Assembly: GCA_001692895.1 (NCBI GenBank)
Contig: KV748186.1
Coordinates: 735,785-799,784, forward strand
Length of the DNA stretch: 64,000 nucleotides
DNA from: Cenococcum geophilum 1.58
Taxonomy: Eukaryota > Ascomycota > Dothideomycetes > Gloniales > Gloniaceae
Direction: 5' to 3'
The notes beneath the pieces are model-generated. The model was not told the origin of the DNA. It did not search any database and saw nothing but the letters and a program-made list of their open reading frames with translations. Shown in pieces: positions 12,211 through 24,599 of the stretch; position 1 is the first letter of the stretch; the number at the start of each line of letters is the position of its first letter. The translations under genes were made by a program, and so were the position numbers.

Positions 12211-15200
12211 ATGCTACCAAAAGCAGCCACTACGACGCCATTAACGGCGGCAACTACTTTGAGGTTAGGAGGTGACACCAGCATAGCAGACACTAACTCT
12301 TAGCAACTAGTAACGGTTAGACAACTATAAGAGATAGTTAACTAGTTAATAATAAACAATATAGCGTTGGAAGAAAGGGTTAATAGGATAGAAGTAGTAA
12401 AGATTAAGTTACTGTCAATTAAGAGGTACTTAGGAGAGAGATTAAAGCTTAAGGGGTTTCTTATATAAATGCACTTTAAAGTTACACAGGAAGGAGTAAA
12501 GTTACCTATATCTATGGATCGAATAGTATATATAGGACTGTTTCTATTAGGAAGAGCACTTAAATAGTTTAAGCCTTACCTTACGGAAATATAGGCAAAT
12601 GGAATAACTACCACCAATTAGGAGGTACGGTTTATGTTCTTAAGCTAGGAAGAGTTTACGGAGCGACTTATATAAATATTTAGAGACCTAGAGGCGGTAA
12701 CTATAGCGGAAAGGAAACTCTAAGACATTACGCAACGAACCTTAGCAATTAAGTATACTATACAGTTCCAGACGTTAGTAATGTAAGTTAAGTGAAATAA
12801 TAAGGCGCTTATGGTACAGTATAAATAAGGACTTAAGGCTAAAGTCTAGGATGTAATTATCCTAATAGAAGATACGGACACCCTAAAAGAGCTAATAGAT
12901 TAAGCGATTAAGATTAATAATTAGATCTACTAAAGGGAACAGGCTAAGAGAGGTTAGGATAGAGTTCTATAATTATATAAGGCGTAAAGTACGCATCGAC
13001 TAAAGCTAAGTTAGAAACTATAGTATGGCGTAGAGCTAATAGACCTAAGTAGTACTAAAGAAGCCTATAAGAGATGGAGTAAGAAACTATAAAAACCTAG
13101 AGGTTAAGGATCTAGTAATTATAGGATTAAGAAGTAGAGGCTAAACCAGGGATCTTAATAGTAGAAGACGTTTAGGCGGACTTTATAGCAAAGTTAATGG
13201 TTTAAAGATAGAGCTTATATAAATTGCGGAAAATAAGGTTACTTTATAAGAGATTATAGAGATAGTTAGAGTTACTATATAATAAAGGGAACTAGACTAA
13301 TAGTAAAAGATATATACGTATAGAGGGATAATAGTGTACTATAAGGAACAAAAGAATATTTAATTAGAAGTTTTACGTTCTATTATAATAATATATGCCA
13401 AATTTATAAAAACGCTAAGTATAGCGTAAGCTATTAGCTATAGGAGCTAAAATCCTTAGAGTATAGGGGAACTAATAAACTAGTTCGCAGATTAGATATT
13501 AAGGACGATAAATTTAACGTAGGCGAAATATTCTATAATAATAAGGTAATAAAAGCAGCTTATTAGGAGTATGTAGACCTTAAAGATGTTATATAAGAGG
13601 TAAAGGATAATTCCACTATAGAATAGGGAACATTAGTAGGGATTAAGACCCTACTAGATACGATGTTTATCGCTTCGCAAGATGTAAGAGAAGTAGGGTA
13701 ATAAACTACTTTGGCACTTAATAAAGGCAAGAGGCTAAAGGCTTAAGACTCTTAAGATAAGATAAGAGATAACTAAGATTCTTAAGACGAGATAAGGTAT
13801 ACCTAAGGACCTATAACGGACAGAAACCGATAGAGTAGGGTAGTAGCTTAGTTTAAAGATATATAAATAAGCTTGGGATAGAGTTTCCTATAGGCATAAG
13901 ACTCTTAGGACGAGATAAGTAAGATTTAAAACTCTTAAGATGAGATAAGAATACCTAAGCTTAGTTAGACTAAGGTAGGAGTAAAGCTTAAGTTAAAAGC
14001 AAGCTTAGGATTAAGAATCCTATAGAACTAAGACTTCAAGATATAAATAAGGACTATTAACAAGATTAGAGAATCTGTGGCGTAAATAGCAGCTAGACTA
14101 GGAGATAGATACATAGACCTAGAGGACTTACTAGGTAAATAAAGTGTTTAGCCTAAGAATCGAAAAGTTAATATCGAGATTAAGAAGCAGGAAAACTTTA
14201 AGGATCTACTTATAAGACGTAAACTAAAAGAAACTATAGAAGAATTTAGGCAAAGAATTATCGCATAGTAAGAGTAGAAACTAGATAAGAGATCTAGCAC
14301 ACTAGGTCGTATAAGGGATAGAGCACCTATATAAAAAGTTACTAATAGGCCTAGAACGGGCACACTAAGAGCTAAGTGGCTTACTAAACTGGAAAATGAA
14401 GAGGATCTAGGGATTTTAACTAGGTTCGAAGAACAATATATAAAAGGCTATTATAATATAGTAATAAAAAGATACTTCCTTACGGACGAGCCGTATACAC
14501 TCTAGCAGCTATACTAAAAGTAGTATAGGCAAAGGCATAACGATAAGTGGGAAGATTTCTATATATAGTTGGATGAAAAAGTTATCTAGGACTACCCTAT
14601 TACGGAAAAGGCAATAAGTTATATTAAGGGGGCCTTAATTATAACGTTAAAAGATCTAGAGGAGCGTTTAGAGGACTAGAGAAGTAAGAAACGTATCTTA
14701 GTACCTGCGAATAAAGTTATAAGGTTTAGATTAATATAATATAGGTTTAAACTTAAGAATAAAGACAAGCTAAGAGTTAACCTAAGATATTAAGCATATT
14801 ATATATTGGCATAAATTGTATACGTAGATAATATATATAATATATATAGAGCACCTAAGGATAAGTATAAGAAATACCTTATAAGAATATATTAGATAAC
14901 GGAAGAATAGAAGTACTAAAATGCTAAGTATATATATAGCTAGCATCTAGTAGAAGTTTAGGAGTTAGGAAACTTAATACTTTAGCTAGAAAGATTCCTT
15001 ACGGAAGAATACCTAGATGGATAATAGTGGTAGAAATGCCTAGAGAATACGTATCTATAGTATATTAAAGATAAAAAGTAAATTAAGTATTAGCTAAAGT
15101 TAGACTAAGTATAAATAGGATTAAGCAGCTAATAGTTGGGAAAAGTAGAGGCCTATGGGACTAGAGGGAGCCAGTAGTAGAGCCTTAGACCCTTAAAGAA

Positions 15201-18200
15201 ATTTAAGGTCAATACCTAAATTTGCGAGTTAAGTAGCAAGATTAATAGTTTAAAGTATTAATAAATAGTGGAGTAATAAGGAACTATATCTTACTAGCAG
15301 CAGTTAAAAAAAATAGGATTACTATATAGGAAAAAGGAGCACCCTTATTTATTAATAATAATTTTAGGAGATCCGATAGCCTACGGAGGAGGCATTATTA
15401 ATCTTAAAACAGGACCTATTTAGTTAACCATTAAAGGGAGATAAATTAAGATATCTTTCGATATATTACTATTAGGGAATAATAAGGCAGTACTAGGAAT
15501 GCCTTAGTTATAGGAATACAATCTAAAGATCGATTAGGTTATAGGTCAGGTTAATATTAAGGATACTTAACGCTATAAAATGCGATAATAAGCCAAGTTG
15601 GTATAGTACTAAGTAGGAGCAACCTATAAAGAGATAGAAAAAGGACTAAGCTATATACTAAAGAGATACTATAAATATAGTAAGAAACTATAGTCGCCGG
15701 AAAGTAAGAAGCTATTAAAGTATATAGTATAGGACTATAAAATAGAATTGGAACTAGGAATAAGTCTAAGGTTCTTTTTAATCTATAAGCTTACCGAAGA
15801 AGAAGGTAGAGTATTAAAAGAGTTTATTTAGGAAAATTTATAAAAGGGATATATTAGACCATTATAGTTATTAGCAGGTTATCTAGTACTATTTATACTA
15901 AAGAAGAACGGCAAACTAAGGCTGTATATTGACTATAGATAGTTAAACAGCATCACTAAAAAGGATAGATATCTTTTACCCTTAATTAGCGAAATCTAAG
16001 ATAGGATAGGTAACGTATAAATCTTTATAAAGATAGATCTGAGATAGGCGTACTATTAGATTAGGATTAAAAAGGGCGACAAATAGAAGGCAGCCTTTAA
16101 ATTAAAGGAAGGACTATATAAACTATTAGTTATATAATTTAGGCTTATAAATGCACTAGCAACGTTTTAAAAGCGTATTAATAATATATTAGGAGAACAC
16201 TTAGATAAGTTTATTATAATATACCTTGACGATATTATTATTTACTTAATAACTAAGGAAGAATACGGGGAATATATTAAATGGGTCTTAAGGAAACTAT
16301 AGAAAGAATAGATACTAGTAGTAATTAAGAAATGCGAGTTCTTTACTAGAAAGACCAATTTTGTTAAATTTATTATTAAACTAGGCCAACTTAGTATAGA
16401 TCTAAAGAAGATTAAGGCTATAGTAAATTAGTAAGAACTAGAGAACATTACGCAGTTAAGATTATTTTTAGGGTTTTGTAATTACTATAAAAGGTTTATA
16501 GCGTAGTAGTTAAAGGATATTAAACTATTTACGCGGTTAATAAAGAAAGAAGAACTATAGGTATAGGGAGAGAAATAGTAAGAGCTATTTAAAAAAGTTA
16601 AAGAGTTGTTTACCTAGGAGCCAGTTCTTAAAATTTATTAACTAGGTCTAGAGACGGTTATAGAAATAGATATATTAAACTATATACTAAGGATATAATT
16701 TATACAGAAATATTAAAATAGATAGCACTTAGTGGCATACTATAGTTAAAAGATAACACTATTAGAGTTAAACTATAACATTTATAATAAGGAGTTATTA
16801 GGTATAGTTATAGCACTAAAGAAATAAAGAGCATTCTTATAAAGTATAGAGAAACTATTTATAGTTAAAACGGATTATAAGAACCTAATAGGATTCCTAA
16901 TAATAAAGGAACTTAACTAAAGACAGGTTAGATAGGCAGAAATGCTTATAGAATACTATTTTAAGATTTAGTATACTAAGGGTATAGATAACACGCGAGC
17001 GGACGCTCTAAGTTAAAAAGCTAAACTATAAAGTAATAAGAAGCTATTAGGGGCTTTACTACAAAAAGATATAGACGGATTAATTAGGTATAATTACCTA
17101 AAAATTATAGTAACTTAAGAAGAACTAGATAGAGTTTATAAGTTACTAGAAAGCTTTTAGGTATAAAGAATTCTAAAAGTATAACTAAAAGATCTATAAA
17201 CGGATATATACGAAAATTGTAAAGTAAAGTATATCCTAAGAAGTATAGCAGAATAATTTATGAAAGATTTTTTATAAGGGAATAACTTAAGGACATAATG
17301 GAGCTATGGGCTTAGTATTAAGACTTTAGGAGGAGTATATTATTAATAGAATCTAGGGCTTAGCATAAAAAGTTATAAAGAAATATCTAGATTATTAAAG
17401 AAATAAACTAATAAGGCATAAGCTATATAGAGGGCTATAACCTATTAAAATACTAAAGAGACCATAGGAGGTTATATTATGGGACTTTATTATTAAGTTA
17501 CTAAAGTTAAAGGATTTTATTACTGGATATAATTAAAATATAATCTTAGTAATAGTAGACAAGCTTATAAAGTGGGGATACTTTATAGCGTATATAGAAG
17601 AAATCTTAGCGGAAGATATTGCTAGGATTTATATTAAGGAAGTGTTCGTAAGATACGGAGCACTAAATAAGATTATATTAGATAGAGATTTAAGATTCGT
17701 AGTAGCATTTTAGGAGGTATTCTTAGCGGAATAAGGAGTTAAAGTAGTAACTTCTACTATATATTATCCGCAGACAGACGGTTAAATAGAAAGACTAAAT
17801 TAGATACTAGAGCAGTATTTAAGGCACTATATTAATTACGTATAGAATAATTAGGTATTACTATTACTAGTTATATAGTTTATATATAATATAACACCTT
17901 AAGAAGAAATAGGTATATTACTATTTAAGGCAAATTACGGGTATAAGCTAAGAATATTATTATTACTATAACAAGTAAAGAAAATAAGTAGCACAGCTAA
18001 AGAGAGAATAAAGACGTTAATAAATCTTTATATAAACTTTATAGAATTAGCAAAAAACGTATAAGAGATCTAAGGGACTAGATCTTAAGGAGGGAGATAA
18101 AGTATGGCTACTATATAAAAGTTTTAAGAGTTAACGACTAAGTAAGAAATTAGACTACGTCAGACTAGGACCCTTTAAAATTATTTAAAGGATTTTACTA

Positions 18201-18560
18201 GTTACGTTTAAGTTAAACCTACTAGCTAAGATAAAGATCTACCCTATATAGCATATTGCAATGCTAGAGCCAGTATATAGGAATGTTAAGCTATTAGTCT
18301 ATAAAGTAGACACGTATAGAGGGTAAGAGAAAGATAAATAGTAAGTTTTAAAGATTGTTAGTTATAAGGACGTCAATAATAAAATATAGTATAAAGTTAA
18401 GTGGATAGGCTATATTAAGACTACCTAGGAGCTACTAGAGAATTTAAAGAATGCTATAGGAAAGGTATAGGAGTATTAGAAGAAATTAGGTTAGGTAGTA
18501 TTAATAAAAAAGGATTACTAAAAAAATAAGTCACCTAAGGGGGACCTAAGAAGAGCAGTT
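12211..18560 (+). pseudogene. Degenerate gag-pol with chromodomain of element A
   Basis: An ATG at 12211 opens the gag frame. A zinc knuckle with readable AYINCGK.GYFIRDYRD (His and Cys ligands changed to Tyr) lies near 13213. RT keeps an intact YLDDIIIY box at 16222, in the same frame as the gag ATG. Integrase, reading NIILVIVDKLTKWGYFIAY-like sequence near 17522, lies one frame over. A C-terminal chromodomain (NNKI.YKVKWIGY, about 18340-18480) lies in the third frame. So besides many RIP stops there are at least two frame changes after RT. The family is a chromovirus clade of Ty3/gypsy; the copy is non-functional. Confidence 0.88.
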
Positions 18561-19235
18561 ACCGAATTACTTAGATCTATTTCCTTCTCGGCTAGAAAAG
18601 GATTAGTTTTTTTATTACTAAGTTTTTATAAACCCTATTCTATAAGTTTCTACTCCTTAAAACGGACCTTCTTATAAACCTTCTTAAGATAGATTAACCG
18701 AGTGGATGCCGCAAGACGAGACTCGACGGCCCGTTACTAAGTATTAGCAGCCTCCCGTTCTGCGTTATAAGAATGGCGCAACTTCGCTAGAGTAAAAGAT
18801 AGTTTATTATCTAGCCGTGTAGCAGTAGATTAAATATAAGACCCTAAGATAAATTAATTAGGGAACTAGACAACTATTAAGAGTAATAGGTTATATATAT
18901 TTAGTATTAAAGATGGAGCGAATATTATAGGATAAATAAATATTTACTTAAGTATACTTTAAGTAAAAAGATAGTTGTTATAAAGATAAACTCGCTAATA
19001 TAATATAGATTAACCCCTTTTTTAAATAACAAGAATACGGAGACGGTATAATCTCACTAAGAGATAATATCGCAGCAATAGTGCGGGTATAACGAGCCGT
19101 AGAAGATAGAGAAATTACTTTAGGTATAATAAGCAATAATATTAACTAAATTAATTAGACGGATATTATACCTCTAGTAAATAACTTAAAGATATTAGGA
19201 ATCTTTAAAGATAAAAATTAAGAGGAGGGAGATAG

Positions 19236-19659
19236 TATTACGGACGCTTTAAGTATAATATTATAACTACTTAGAGAAGAGTTAGAAGAAGCTAGTTAGT
19301 TAATTTAGGCATAGTCTAAAATAGAGCCGGTAGAACTATATAATGAGGAATAGTAACTAAGGTTATATAATATAATCTGTATAATCTATAGGATCTATAT
19401 AATCCGTAATAGAGTAAATAGAGCGCATGTATATTATATATAAGAAGGATTTTATAGGAGTACGGTTGTGTATTTAAAGGACTATAGTCCCTACCTAGAT
19501 AGTTCCTTCCTTATAGTAATTCTCAGAATATAATTAGAGTTAATCTATTGGGCAACTACTCCACTAGTTATTATTACGTTGTTAACTTTAACTTATATTA
19601 CCTATATACCTAGCCTAATAATAAGCCTATCGTAGTACCTGCTATAAGGTTCCGTTACA
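19236..19659 (+). repeat. 3' LTR of chromovirus A (424 bp)
   Basis: Begins TATTACGG (TG changed to TA) and ends CCGTTACA, followed by ATTGG. Differences from the 5' LTR appear to be almost only C/T and G/A transitions, so divergence cannot be used as an age clock. Confidence 0.92.
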
Positions 19660-19664
19660 ATTGG

Positions 19665-20934
19665 TTTAGATAATATTTTTTTAATTCTTAATTATCTAGT
19701 ATTAATACTATAAGGCGAACTATAGATAAGCTTTTTTTTATCTCTAGTAAAAGGCAGGGCTTTCTTATTAGCTTTATCTTGCGATATTTATAGCGGCGAA
19801 GAACTTACTAGATAGTTTTTACAGAGTAGCTATATTTAGCACTAATATACGCGGAAGACTTTTCTTTTCTATATTAATTGGAGGTAGCTTTCTTAATTAT
19901 TTATAGTTTAAACTTGTAGGTAATTTTAATCTTTCTTCCGGTATAAGAAGTATTAATAATATAGCCGTTAAGAATTAGAGGATAAGAGATAGGGTTTTAG
20001 CTACGGCTGCGGGCTTTTAAGAAGATATATTGCAAAGTACAACGCTTAATTTAAGTGATATTTTCGATATAGTTAAGGGTTGCTTTTATAGCCTTTATAG
20101 CCAGGGCCTAAGCCCTAGTTACGAGCTAATAAAAGCCTATTATTAGCAAAGTTGTCTGGTAACGGAGGCAATTAAGGTGTAGAAGTATTTTGCCATTAGG
20201 CGGTAAATGATAATTTCCTAATTAGGAAGGTTTAAAAACTTATAACAGCGACCTCCGTATCTTAGTTAACTTTTTAATCTACCGCTAGGCATTATAAGAA
20301 CGAGCTTGACTTAAGCGGTAAATATATAGAAAATTCTTTATAAATGGAGGGTTGGGTTAGCACGTGGCTATAGGCTTAAAGGCTCCATTGTGTAGAGGTA
20401 AGGATGTCTTATCTTAGGTGCCTCAGCCGCTTCTCTAAGGAATTTATGGCGTTGCATGGTCCTACTCTACTAACTTATGTGAACTCCTAAGCCAATAGAA
20501 TGTCGCGCTACCCCCTAGCCCCCCTATAACCCTAAAATTCCTCTACAAAGTGTCTAAAAGATTATAGGCGCGTGTTTACTACAAACCGGGCGTGATTCTT
20601 AATGTATACTAACTTTAAGTAACTATAACGGGGTTAATATAGTGGCTATAGCTACAGTTCCCAATACAATTAAATTACAATATCCTCTATTAGTATATCC
20701 TAGTAAATTTAACTAGCTAATTAACGTATTAGGGGATGAAGTATAGCCTTAAAGTTTAAAGACGAGTTTTTAAACCTGGCTATGCCCGACTAGCCTTATC
20801 AATATAGCGACTATACTCCACCACTACACCTCTATTTACTCTAAAACTTCCTAAGGTACCTCTTATACCCTATTACAAACAGCTCACCTAATTATACTAG
20901 TAGGTATAGATTTACTTCGCAGTAGGGGGAAAGC
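19665..20934. other. Unassigned sequence between element A and the minisatellite
   Basis: The first 650 bp continue the RIP-mutated host sequence interrupted by element A. From about 20350 the sequence is less extreme in TA content and includes CA-containing words, but no open frame with recognisable motifs, intron signals or terminal repeats was found on either strand. Confidence 0.5.
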
Positions 20935-21560
20935 TTTAGTAGAGCTTTATATAGAGCTTTGTGCAGAGCTTTATATAGAGCTTTATATAGAGCTTTATAT
21001 AGAGTTTTATATAGAGCTTTATGCAGAGCCTTATATAGAGCTATATATAGGCGTATAGACAAGTAGATTACAAACGTGTAAACGTGTAGACATTTATATA
21101 GGCGTTTATGTGGGTGACTAATTAATTAATTAATTGTATAGACGTTTATAAAGCCATTTATAGTGCCGTTTATATAGACAACTATAGAGACTTCTTAGTA
21201 TATTAGTGCTGCGTATTAGGAGAGTTTTAGAGCTCCGTATTAGGCTTTAAGTAGAGCTTTAAGCAGAGCCTTACGTAGAGCTTTTAAGTAGAGCTCCGTA
21301 TAGAGCCTTAAGTAGAGCTTTAAGCAGAGCGTTATGCGGGGCTTTAAGCAGAGCTTTAAGTAGAGCTTCGATAGAGCTTTAAGTAGAGCCTTATATAGAG
21401 CTTTAAGTAGAGCTTTAGCAGAGCTTTAAGCAGAGCTTTAAGCGGAGCAGAGCTTTAAGTAGAGAGCGTCCCTATATAGACCTTGTATTTAGGCTTGTTT
21501 TTAAAGGCCTCGTAAACGGCTTTGTATAAAGCTTTAAGCAGAGCTTTATATAGGTGTTTG
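20935..21560. repeat. Minisatellite, period about 12 bp (AGAGCTTTAAGC-like)
   Basis: Some fifty degenerate copies of a unit close to TAGAGCTTTATA or CAGAGCTTTAAG follow one another, interrupted near 21050-21190 by sequence lacking the unit. Variants differ by TA/GC at two positions and by CTT/CTCC. It lies 130 bp from the outer edge of Copia H. No coding frame is evident. Confidence 0.85.
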
Positions 21561-21691
21561 TGCAGGCGTTTATATATACGTTCGTGCAGGTTTATAGAGA
21601 CGTTTGTAGGGCACAGTTAGGCTCCATTACGAATGCAATATATAGAGTAGGAGATGAGCTTTTAAATAGAGGTATTGGCGGGCTAGGAAGC

Positions 21692-21941
21692 TGTCGGACG
21701 AACAAGTTACTAAGAAGAACTCTGTCTATTAAATGTGGCTCTAGAGCCTCTATAAATACATAAGAAAAAGGGTAGTAGACTAATTTGGTTACCGTGTTAG
21801 AGACTAAGTTGTTAACCAAGTTATTGACTAAGTTATTAACTAAGTCGTTAACCGAGTCGCTGACTGAGATAGTAGTAAGATATATAAGAACAGGGTGGTA
21901 AGTCATAAAGTAGTACCTGAGAGTAACCTTAACGGTTAATA
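21692..21941 (-). repeat. 3' LTR of Copia H, heavily RIP-mutated
   Basis: Matches the right LTR along its full 250 bp but with many CA to TA and TG to TA changes; its last bases GGTTAATA correspond to GGTCGACA in the partner. The internal 12-bp repeats are degraded here. It lies on the AT-rich side of the block. Confidence 0.9.
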
Positions 21942-24580
21942 TACTCCCCTAGCTGCTTAATTAAGACTAAGCAGCTAGATAGAAAAATAGAACAAAAAGT
22001 TATAATAGGTAATTTGGTGTTAAGTTTTAAAGGAAATTCTTTATAGTTACCTTACCTAATATTATTTAAATTAAATTAAATTAAATTAGATCCTTAATAT
22101 TAATAAGATTTAACTATTAAACGAACGCCTTATGCTTTTAACGCAGTAGGGCCTTTATTAAGCCGTTTATAACTATAGCAGCTATAGGCGTCTAATTAAT
22201 TTTAATTCGGCTATTGCGTACTTCTTAGCAAAGCTAGTGGTGGTATATATTAACGTATTAAAGCTTTATAGTAAGCTCTTATCTGTCCTTTATAAGAAGT
22301 CTAATTGTTTATAAATTATCGCAGCTAATTATTTATTCCTTATCTAAGGACAATTTAATTTCCTTAAAGAAGCAACTCTACTAGATTAACTCCGTTCCTA
22401 TATAAGACAGAGCCGTAAGCTCTACCTTTATACTTAACTTTATTACTATTATCTACTTAGTAGAGCGCTAATTAATTGCCCCTCCAAATAGGGTAAATAA
22501 GTATCCTTCTATACTACGTCTGCTTATTAAATCATCTTTAAATACCGCGTCGCTTACTCCTATAAAAGCTTAGCTTCCTATATTCTAACCTAAGTATTTA
22601 ATTATAAGGGTCTTATGCTAACATAGGTAGGTAATTGCTTGTTAAGCTGTGGCGTTATATAGAGGTAAGGGATTACGTGGAAACTCTAATAGCTTGCCTA
22701 AAGCTTTAGTTGCATTAGGTCTTATAATATAGGTCATATAGAGTAGTAATCCGACTATCCTTTAGTAGACGTAGATCTTCTGCTTTAAAGCTTCCTCTAG
22801 GTTAGGTAGGAGCTTATTAGTGCTTATAGATATACTAACTAAGCGTATATTAGTTAGGTGAAATATATTAGCAATCTTCTTAATATAGGAGTCTTAATAG
22901 AGCTATAGCTTCCTCTAACTCCTATCTCTTAAGACTTAAATTCCTAGAAACTAGGATAGTTTACCTAAATCCTTTATCTTATACTTCTTTATTAGTGCTT
23001 CCTTAAAGCTTTAGAGCTCTAATTAATTTTCTTTAGTAAAAGCGACGCAGATATTGTCCACATAGAAGAATACGATTAGTGAGTTATTATAGTAAAGATA
23101 CAGCTTACCACTAATGGGCTTTAACCCTAATTTAACGAGTTAATTGCTAAAGTCGTTATACTAAAGATATAGCGATTATTAAAGTCTATAGAGAGCTCTA
23201 CGTAGTAGTAAACATTTGCCCTTAATAGTAAATCTATTTAGATATTTAATATAGACGATTTTATTAATTAGGCTGTTTATAAACGTATTAATAGCGTTAC
23301 CCTACTAGACGTCTAAATTAAATGCTATAATAATTACTACAAGATCTCTAAAGACTTTAGCTGCCAAAGTTACTGCATATATGTCCTTATAGATTAACTC
23401 TTATATAAAGTTAAGCTTTAAACTTTATAAAATATCCGTTAGTATTTATCTTATAAGTAAATACCTAGGTAATAGGTACTGTTTTAATAGATTAAGTCTT
23501 ATCTATAATTTTAAATATTCCATAATTGTCTAGATCTGTATACTCCTTTATACTAACTGCTAGAAATTTTACCTTATACTAATATCTTATAAGCTCCTTT
23601 TAGTTCTTAAGTAAAAGTAGAAGCTTATTGCGGTGTATTTTCCTTTAATATTTAAGCCCTATATAAAAGGCTGCTTAAAGCGGTTAAAAGGTATCTACCT
23701 CTTTAAGGTAAGTTAAATAAGCTTTATATCTTTTAACTGGCTTCTTTAACTATTTGCTTTATATAATATTATCCTTATTAACGGCTGCGCTATTCTTATC
23801 CTTTAGCTCCTCCGGATTAATTTTAATATATTTAAATCTAGGGCGTTAACGGGTAGAGGGTATAGAGGATCTTAGGGTGCTTAAGGAGCTTAGGGAACCT
23901 ATATTAGTTAGATTTAATTAAGGTTCTAGCATTAATTCTAGTATAGGAAGGCTAGGTAGAGGATCGTTCTTTAAGGTATCTGCTATAATTAAGTTATTAC
24001 CTTAAGCGTCTAGTTGCTTATAATTAACAACTTATCTACTAAAATCCACCTATTAATTTCTATTAGTGTTTACCTAAATTTTATTAAAAATCTTATCTTC
24101 CTTATTTATATCCTTATTTAAGTCTTCTTAAAGCGTCCTATTAGGGTTAATTATATTAATTACTTCTAGCATTTAATTGGCTTTCTCTTAAAGTAAATTT
24201 ATAAGATTTAGCTTGCTATTATTATAGATAAGTCGCTTATTAAACGTAACGTCTCTTATTTAAATTACCTTCTTTTCGCTTAGTATATATATTTAAAAAA
24301 TGTTTATTAAATTATACCCTACTAAATACCTAATATAGGCTTTAGAAGTAAGTTTTCAAGTATATAGAATGTTATATTTAAGTAAATAGGCTCTACAGCC
24401 GTAGGCGCGTAGGTAAGCTATATTTAGTTTAGTTAGTAAGAGACCTATTACTAATTAAAGCTTTTTAAAAGGCGTTTTCTAGTTAAGCCGTCTACTCAAT
24501 GTCCTATTTATTATATACGCTGCTACTTTAAAGGCCTTGGGCTAGAGCTTCTCTAGTAGTTAAGCTTTAATTTATATATA
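21942..24580 (-). pseudogene. Copia H pol, downstream part (end of integrase, RT, RNase H)
   Basis: On the minus strand, integrase C-terminal sequence (KAFKVAAYIINRTLSRRLN, about 24.55-24.45 kb) is followed by RT with a VFFYVDNICVAF box at 23053-23064 (canonical YVDD changed to YVDN) and a DLG.L..FLGI motif near 22.95 kb. RNase H sequence follows at about 22.7-22.2 kb. Stops are frequent. The upstream half of the same gene lies at 52602-54725 beyond the LINE insertion. Confidence 0.85.
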
Positions 24581-24599
24581 AAATAATAATAATAATTTA

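Larger units (their letters stand above)
11742..19659 (+). mobile_element. Full-length Ty3/gypsy chromovirus A
   Basis: A complete LTR retrotransposon of 7918 bp. Two 424-bp LTRs bound it, and ATTGG is duplicated at 11737-11741 and 19660-19664. A purine-rich tract (AGAGGAGGGAGATAG, 19221-19235) abuts the 3' LTR. Gag, protease, RT, RNase H, integrase and chromodomain are readable in that order on the plus strand. Its sister copy is element B, in the opposite orientation at 29364-51813. Both are RIP-mutated, and the family is therefore dead at these sites. Confidence 0.95.

Noticed and set aside
14148..14363. 71-residue minus-strand frame, with a close relative at 49100-49393 on the plus strand
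   Set aside because: Both are antisense shadows of the same region of the sister chromoviruses A and B. RIP makes stops in the sense frame and leaves the antisense open, so conservation reflects the element.
21592..21906. 104-residue minus-strand frame and its 100-residue relative at 54801-55103
   Set aside because: They lie across the two LTRs of Copia H; the repeated VND/VSD peptide is the 12-bp tandem repeat being read.
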